Below are positions 57,701 through 64,000 of a stretch of 64,000 bases of DNA, one piece after another. Source of the DNA: Toxoplasma gondii ME49 (Eukaryota > Apicomplexa > Conoidasida > Eucoccidiorida > Sarcocystidae); contig NC_031477.1 of NCBI RefSeq assembly GCF_000006565.2, positions 1,706,043 through 1,770,042 of the forward strand, read 5' to 3'. The translations under genes were made by a program, and so were the position numbers. Within the stretch, counting starts at the first letter, position 1. Each line of letters begins with the position of its first letter. The notes beneath the pieces were generated by a model. It saw only the letters and a program-made list of their open reading frames with translations, was not told the origin of the DNA and did not search any database.

Positions 57701-60700
57701 AATGTCGAGGATTTCGAAACGCGGCTCTCCTTTTCACAGTCTTTGCGTAGGCGGGTCTTGCTGAATCAGAAGCGCTCCATGATCTGTGTCGCCTTTGTGC
57801 CTGCTGAAAGACGGACCCATACATCACATCTGCACCCATCTAGCGCAGAGCGCGGGAACATGGTGTCTCTGGACCTCGTCGCCTTCGTCTCCGTTTGTTT
57901 GTCTTTTTCGAAGAGCTCCTTGCGAGCATGAATCCGCTGCAGCCCTTCGACCCGACAACTCTCGAACAGACTTGGCCGACGGAGAGCGAACTCCGGGAGG
58001 GACAAGAAAACAGACAAAGGGGCAAGTGTCGGCGCATCCGAGTACCAAAGGGAATTTCCGAGTACGAGCGCATCTGGTATGAAGAGGAAGTCGACGAGGA
58101 TGAGGACGAGGAACACGAAGCAGAAGAAGATGCGGACGGTGAGTGATGAATGTCTTTCTTTCGGTTTCCCTTTCCCGATGTTTCTGCGGTTGGCGAGGCG
58201 AAGATCAGTGCATGCGTTTGTGCAGGCGCATGTCGAGACGCGGACTCGTAAACAGAAGTTTCACAGGATTGCACCATTGCTGTGGCTGGTCGTTGGTCAC
58301 GCAGATGAGCTTTCCTGACAAGAATGAGTGTCGTTCATGGCGAGACAGAACATGGGAGTAGCGCGTATGGTGCGGGCGGGGATCTGCATGCTGTCGTGAC
58401 AGTGATGCGTTGTCGTTTCTTTGTCTTGTTTCTGTATTTCAGAGCACACGGTGATTTCAGAGGGGGAGGAAATGGGAGCTGACGACGAAAAAGACGATGA
58501 GTGGCACACTCAGGAAGAGACAGAACTTCTGGGAGATGCTGATGAAATGCATCGAGCAAAGTAAGACAGACACGCGCTTGAGTCCTGACGTCTCGCCTTC
58601 GCAGCTCCCCAAAAGCGTCTGTGTTGGCACCGAATATCCACAAGATGTTTTCGAGCGATCTGGGACACCAGAGATGCTGCCGTCGGCCTGGGATTGGTGG
58701 CTGCTGCCTGTTGTGTGTAGACAATACATAAGCCAAGTTCTGCTCTGTGCATCTTGTTTTCAGAGAGGAAATGGTGAAGAAGAGGAACTTCACAATCGAA
58801 CAAAGAGCAGCCGAGGACCTACAGTTCCCTGATGAAGTGAGCACCTACTTGTCTCCTTTCCCCTGTTTATGCACACATAGATATATGTACAGATATGTCT
58901 GTGCGGAGTTCTGTGTCCACGTGTTCGCCTGTGAATGCGCATTGATTTCTATGTTTTTGCCAATCGTTGTAGTTGCGTATGCTGCACTTCTGTGATGTTT
59001 CGTCATCACAAGGCGACTGAGCGTATCATCATGTGGTGTCTTTCTGGAATGCTCCGGAACGTGAACACGGGAGAGATTTCCGAAACCTCTCTGTTTGTGG
59101 CTTCCCCCATCCCTCTCTTCTCGTTTTCTGGCTTACTTGTTCAGGTGGACACCCCGCTGGACGTGGAGGCACGAGTCCGTTTCCAGAAGTACCGCGGACT
59201 GAAGAGCTTCCGCACTTCCTACTGGAACAAGGACGAGGATCTTCCTGTCGACTACGCAAGAGTTGTCGACTTTGAACGTTTCAAGGTGAGGTTTGTACAG
59301 GTGCAATCACCTCAGTCGCTTGTGGAAATGCCGTGGCCTCTGGAACTTTGAAGTCATGATAAAGGCCAAACGTGACGTGTGTTTCAGAGAAATGGAATGT
59401 TCAGCTACGTACTATACTGTATTTATTTATTCGATTTTCGCAGACGTGTAACGGTACGCAGCATTCCTATACAAATGCTTTTGCATCTTAGGCGTTCTTA
59501 GATTGCACGCAAGCATCGAATCAGCTGTATATGTCGCCACTTCGTGGCATTTCTTGGTCGAGAGAGAGTGCGTATGTTAGAGGAAACGTTGCTTCTGCTT
59601 TCTCGGAGCTGCAACTGGAGGTATCCAGTTTCATGAAACGTGACCAGGATATCATTCATGTGGTTTTCTGCCGCGTGCGTTGAGGTGTGTTCTGTTATGT
59701 CTCGCGTCAAACAACACTCGTCCCACCTTGTGCCGTATAGGGTTTCAGACAAGGAAATGCATCTCTTTGCACCCCGAACAGTACCGTCCGTGACTATGAG
59801 TACCAGTGCAAAAATGCATTGTGTACGACGTTCGGTAGATACATCCAAACGCGTAGTGCACCTCCATTTACATATTGTTTCTCCATATCGTTCCTCTCGG
59901 GTGTCTGTCCTGTCAGGCGATGAGCGCTTACGCACGAGGCGAGCTGCGACGCCTGTGCAGCAGCAACGTTTTCCATGGTCGTTTCTGTCGGGTGACCATT
60001 CCTCTCCATTATCACCCTGCTTCGACGCACGAGTCGTCTGTCCAGAGCAGTTCATCGGAGGAACCCCGAAGGTGTACGAAAGCCCAGCTTTCTCAGATTC
60101 TGCAGCAACTTCGGCGCGCAACTGCCGGCAATCCGTCGTCTTCAGTGAACACGGATGGGCACATCGTGAAGGGAGAGGAAAGAAAAGGATTCCTCGTCTT
60201 GTCAAGCCTTCTCCCCTACGAATGCGCAGTCTCTGTCGTCCACCTACAGCTGACGCGCGGCGGCCCCTACGAAGGATCGCTGAAGGGCAAAGACGAGCTG
60301 ATCTTCAACTGTGGCTTCAGGAGGTTCGTTGTTTTGTGTTGAGGAGAAACTTAGCAAATTGTACACTTCTGTGACCTACCCCGGATTTGCGTGTTCTTTT
60401 GCATGAGTTGCCGGTCTCAGCGGGTCGCTCCAGGTGGTACAGAGTTGCATGCGCCAGTTCGTGGATGAGGAACAGTATATGCGTCACAACGTTTGGCTAG
60501 GTGGTTCTGAGGGTGTCATTTATCTCTGTCGGGTGAAGGTGTATTGATGGTAACCGTGGACCAGAGGGACTCTGGCGTTTCCATAATGAGTGTGCGCCCG
60601 GATATAAACCGGCAGTCCAGCTCGTAGTATACACTCAACAGAAAAGGGAGTTTTGCACGCGAAGACTTACACCACTGTGCATGGAGTATCGCGAATGTCC

Positions 60701-62313
60701 AGCTCAGACCTAACGCCCGCAAGCTAAAAGCGTCTTCTTTTCCGTTCAGATTTGTTGGGCGACCCATTTTCAGCGAAGACAGAGGCGTCTCAGGGTCCGG
60801 AAGCCATACAGACAAAGCAAAAATGCTTCCCTTCTTTCACGCTGGGGTGTCCTGCGTCGCCTCACTTTATGCGCCTACTATGTACCCGCCGGGTTCAGTT
60901 GTCGTCTTCCGAAAAACGGAAGATAGTGCTCGTGAGCAAAACACGGATCGGAAAACATGGGATGTCTCATGTGGCGGAATCAGCTGCGATTCGAGAGGTC
61001 ATTTGCAATGAGCTGTTTGCAGTGGACTGCTCTTTGATATTTTGAAACCCACCGAAGCCTTTGTGTAATCACAGAAACAGAAAGTACAAACTTGGTGTAG
61101 TTTTCTGATGTGCATCACCATCCACTCGATGTACGGTAGAATCACTCCCGCTCGTGCCCGCCTATCGTTTGACTGCACTTTCTGCCTGTTTCGTACCCGT
61201 TTGTACTGGTGTCCACCTCTATTCGCTTGCCTTTCATTTCAGGTTCGTCTCATGCTTTGCCCGTGGCAGCAGAAATTTCAGTCCTGCCGTCTAGGTGTCG
61301 TATGTGTGTCTGTTCTTTTACTTTTTGCAGAGCCTTTTCAAGTCTGCGCCTGGGGCAGCGTGCTAAACAGCACCAGCAACCGTCTCATTATAAAGCGAAT
61401 TGTCCTCACTGGCTACCCCTTCAAGGTCCACCGTCGCAAGGCGGTGGTCCGCTACATGTTTTTCAATCCTCGAGACATCAGGTAATCAAATCCACGCAGG
61501 TCAGCTGCGTTTGCGGGCAAAAACTTGCAATCATATATATGAAATTCAAATTTCACTCTTTTTTAAAAATGATACAGTTGGTGTCAGCCGATTGCTGGAT
61601 GCTTATTCAGAAGCCCCGAAACTCCGTCTACCTGTTTTGAACTGTGTTTCCAGTGTTTTCCGTGACCACTTGGATGTCAAGTGCTGCTCGTGAAACACGC
61701 ACTTGCCATCTGTACAGGCAGTGTTGTATAACTACTCCTGTATCCGCATCTGTGTCCAAACTCTGAAATGCGATTCCTCTCAGGTGGTTCACGCCCGTAG
61801 AGCTCCACACCAAGAAGGGCCTCCGAGGAAACATCGTGCAGCCTCTTGGAACGCATGGCTATATGAAGTGCAAATTCAATCAATACGTCAAACAGGATGA
61901 CACGGTAGGGTGTTTGTTTCTTTCCATCTACGCGAATTTCCCTGACATTTCGAGTAAACGCAAACGCGTGGCAGCCCCACCATACGGATGTTGGAGTTCG
62001 CGTCCCTATTCTTTGTGCCTGAGCTCTCCACCGGGGCTTCGGTAAAACGGAGGGGAAACAGGTTTTTCTCAGTAGAGTCGCCGCCGAGGTGACATGTGAT
62101 TTGCGTGTTTGTGCAAGGCTGCCGCACGAACAAACACTCGCTCTGTGGAGGACGGAATTTTACTTGTGCTCTTTCTTTTGCTTTCAGGTTTGCATGTACC
62201 TCTACAAGCGTGTCTTCCCTAAATGGTATCCTCCTACATGGGGAGGAAACCCTGCACTTCTACCTACCGATGAAATACGGAATGTGAGTGAAGAACATGA
62301 CATGGAAGGTTAA
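54789..62313 (+). CDS. Ribosome biogenesis protein TSR1, about thirteen exons
   Basis: TSR1 is a nuclear/cytoplasmic assembly factor that occupies late pre-40S particles; it resembles a translational GTPase but lacks GTPase motifs. Exons: 54789-55834, 55939-55987 (tentative), 56125-56534, 57413-57660, 57914-58138, 58443-58560, 58764-58836, 59145-59285, 59917-60323, 60750-60931, 61331-61481, 61784-61904, 62188-62313. This gives about 1098 residues, longer than yeast or human TSR1 (about 800) owing to inserts. The ATG at 54789 follows CAAG; the in-frame TTG upstream is not a start. Family marks in order: a Lys-rich N-terminus; PRVVVIVSFDEH; AYGFVRG then LPIHITGVGDF; TWPTESEL; an acidic segment; RVRFQKYRGLKSFRTSYW; ELIFNCGFRRF; SLYAPTMYPPGS; IVLTGYPFKVHRRKAVVRYM; FTPVELHTKKGLRG; PLGTHGYMKCKF; LYKRVFPKW. 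The joints around 55835-56125 are the weak part of the model. Confidence 0.95.
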
Positions 62314-64000
62314 CGGAACCTCATGAGGGAACGGCGTATTCCTTGACGCTACTGACATTGATGAAAGGACGTCTAGCGCACGATGTCAAAGCTTCATAGG
62401 AGAGGGGCGGAGAAAGCCAAGCCATTCTGAAGTGAAGTGGTGGGCATCGCTGTTTCCAGAACGAAGCACGCTGAGTTCTCATTAGCTGCAGTCATGTTTT
62501 GCGAGTGTAGACGCCTCGACTCTGCCAGCATGGGCGACATTTTCTGATGTTGACAACAGTCGTCACTGTTGACAAAAGTGGGGGAAAGCCATGGTGAAAA
62601 CGCCTTCGCCTGAATTCATTCGAAGGCACTGAGTCGGGGGTCTAGTCAGTGCTTTCGGAGGGATGGGAGGCCTGAGACCGTCTGGATGAGTTCTTTCCAT
62701 TGAAAAATTGCGTTCTCTACTGGGGAAAAGCCCTTGCTTGGAGACCGATATTTTAATTGAAGCCTACACTAGTGTCTCCTCTAAATGCGGAAGGTACGGA
62801 ATTGCCTTCTCTTGTTTCGACCTGTCTGGTCAATTGCGTGTTTCCCAGCTAGCGTATACCGGTAGAGGGGGGTGACGACTTTCTTCTCCTTCCCAGTCAC
62901 GTTTCGCGTTAATTCTCAAAATGTGATGAAAAAAGTCCAACAATCTCGTATCCCTTGCCAAAGACTGAACGCAGCCCTTGCAGTGCCTCTGCTGGCTCGC
63001 ATCTAAAACGTGGTATACACTGACAAATGCCACTGGCAGTGCAGATTTCCTGTGGTGGCAGGAGTGTCTCGGGTATGCGTACCCACCACACTCATTAACC
63101 GTGGGATAAAGGTGTGCTCGAAAGAAAGAAAAAAATCCGTCTTGAGAATAAGAAATATTCTAAACGTTTGTATCCAGAATCAACCATCAAGCCTTACACA
63201 TGTCATCCGGCATTTCGTTCCTTCAGTTTCGTTTGTTTACGTTTAAGAATCAGACAGGCACAACCACTGCGTTGAGTGTTAGGCAGTGTACACGCTATGA
63301 AGAGGGAAGTCGAAACACTCAGCATGCTATCCGAGCTTCGAATCTCATGGTTCAATGTCTCAACAATCGGCGAACATGCCAGTCGTATAGTTTGTTCCGA
63401 AAACAGTGTGTCAAGATTTTATTCTTTTTCGCTTCGGCCCTGATCACGGAAGCATCGCGAGCCTAGTAGAACGCTCGTGTCGTTAGTCGCAGAAGATTCA
63501 AGAATTTGGGAAGGTTTGCAATTTCTCACCAGGTCGCGAACCCGCGCATGCTACAGTGTTGGGCGCTTGTTCAGCACGAGCATTACTTAGTTCTTTTGGA
63601 TTCGCTTGCTGTATCAGAAGGCGCTTCTGGGGCGGCTCGTCTTTTTTGTGGTCGGGTGCGGGATATTCACCGTTCCCGTCACCCGAGGGACCTCTATCTT
63701 ATCTGTTGCACGCCCGTGATTTTGCTGTTTATCTTCCTCGTTTTTTTTTCAGTCTTGTCTTCTCCCATGCCACTATTTTCGTCCGACGACTCCAGAGACT
63801 GCTTAGTTTCTGGTGCAAAGGAAATTCGTTTTCTGCTGATCCTGCGGCCAAGTTTAACAGCGCTTCGGAGAATACCCCACCGCGTTGGTTTCGTGTTTTT
63901 CCTCGTTTGCTTAGTGTCTGTTTCCTCTTCTGGGATATTTGCAAGAACCTGTGTCACAGTGTTTAACGGTCCGTCGTCTGCCCTCACAGCGCGCATCACA
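62314..64000. other. Downstream spacer, no supported gene
   Basis: This should hold the TSR1 3' untranslated region and then unassigned sequence to the window edge. Frames near 63556-63966 on both strands are hydrophobic or pyrimidine-driven and have no exon-like splice context. A leader of a gene beyond the edge cannot be excluded. Confidence 0.5.

Noticed and set aside
1..64000. CRISPR arrays, insertion sequences, phage or bacterial operons, rRNA and tRNA genes
   Set aside because: Looked for direct-repeat arrays, transposase-like frames and RNA folds by eye; none seen, and the window is nuclear DNA of a eukaryote.

Overview
The window is nuclear DNA of a coccidian apicomplexan in the Toxoplasma/Hammondia/Neospora group. 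Evidence: many short exons with GT/AG introns, pyrimidine-rich leaders, C/G-ending codons in real exons, frequent GCATGC palindromes, long (TA)n arrays in introns and spacers, and a rhoptry-neck RON2-family gene. From memory, not checked here, T. gondii carries RON2L1 close to an Ulp1-family gene and to AMA4 on one chromosome. That fits this layout, but the species cannot be fixed from the sequence alone.

Layout. 1-5702: mostly non-coding, with one weak candidate exon at 2145-2480 and a pyrimidine-rich leader just before the first gene. 5703-18997 (+): nine-exon Ulp1/SENP1-type SUMO protease with a very large low-complexity first exon. 18998-22728: spacer rich in (TA)n. 22729-23979 (-): single-exon ARMC1-like protein (ARM repeats plus an HMA-like fold). 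23980-29982: long spacer containing both divergent promoters. 29983-31719 (+): single-exon four-pass membrane protein of unknown function. 33247-39803 (-): ten-exon ankyrin-repeat protein with an acidic tail. 42069-44145 (-): four-exon FAM221-family cysteine-rich protein. 46372-53219 (+): eleven-exon RON2-like secreted/membrane protein, best guess RON2L1. 53846-54163 (-): possible small zinc-ribbon protein. 54789-62313 (+): TSR1, a 40S ribosome-biogenesis factor. 62314-64000: no gene seen.

These are independent eukaryotic transcription units, not an operon. Functions are mixed: SUMO processing, a probable mitochondrial outer-membrane adaptor, ribosome assembly and host-cell invasion. Exons were assembled by matching GT/AG sites to reading-frame phase. 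The Ulp1, ankyrin and FAM221 models close as uninterrupted frames of about 3027, 477 and 234 codons. The RON2-like model (about 1487 codons) has one uncertain acceptor, and the TSR1 model (about 1098 codons) has one uncertain small exon.
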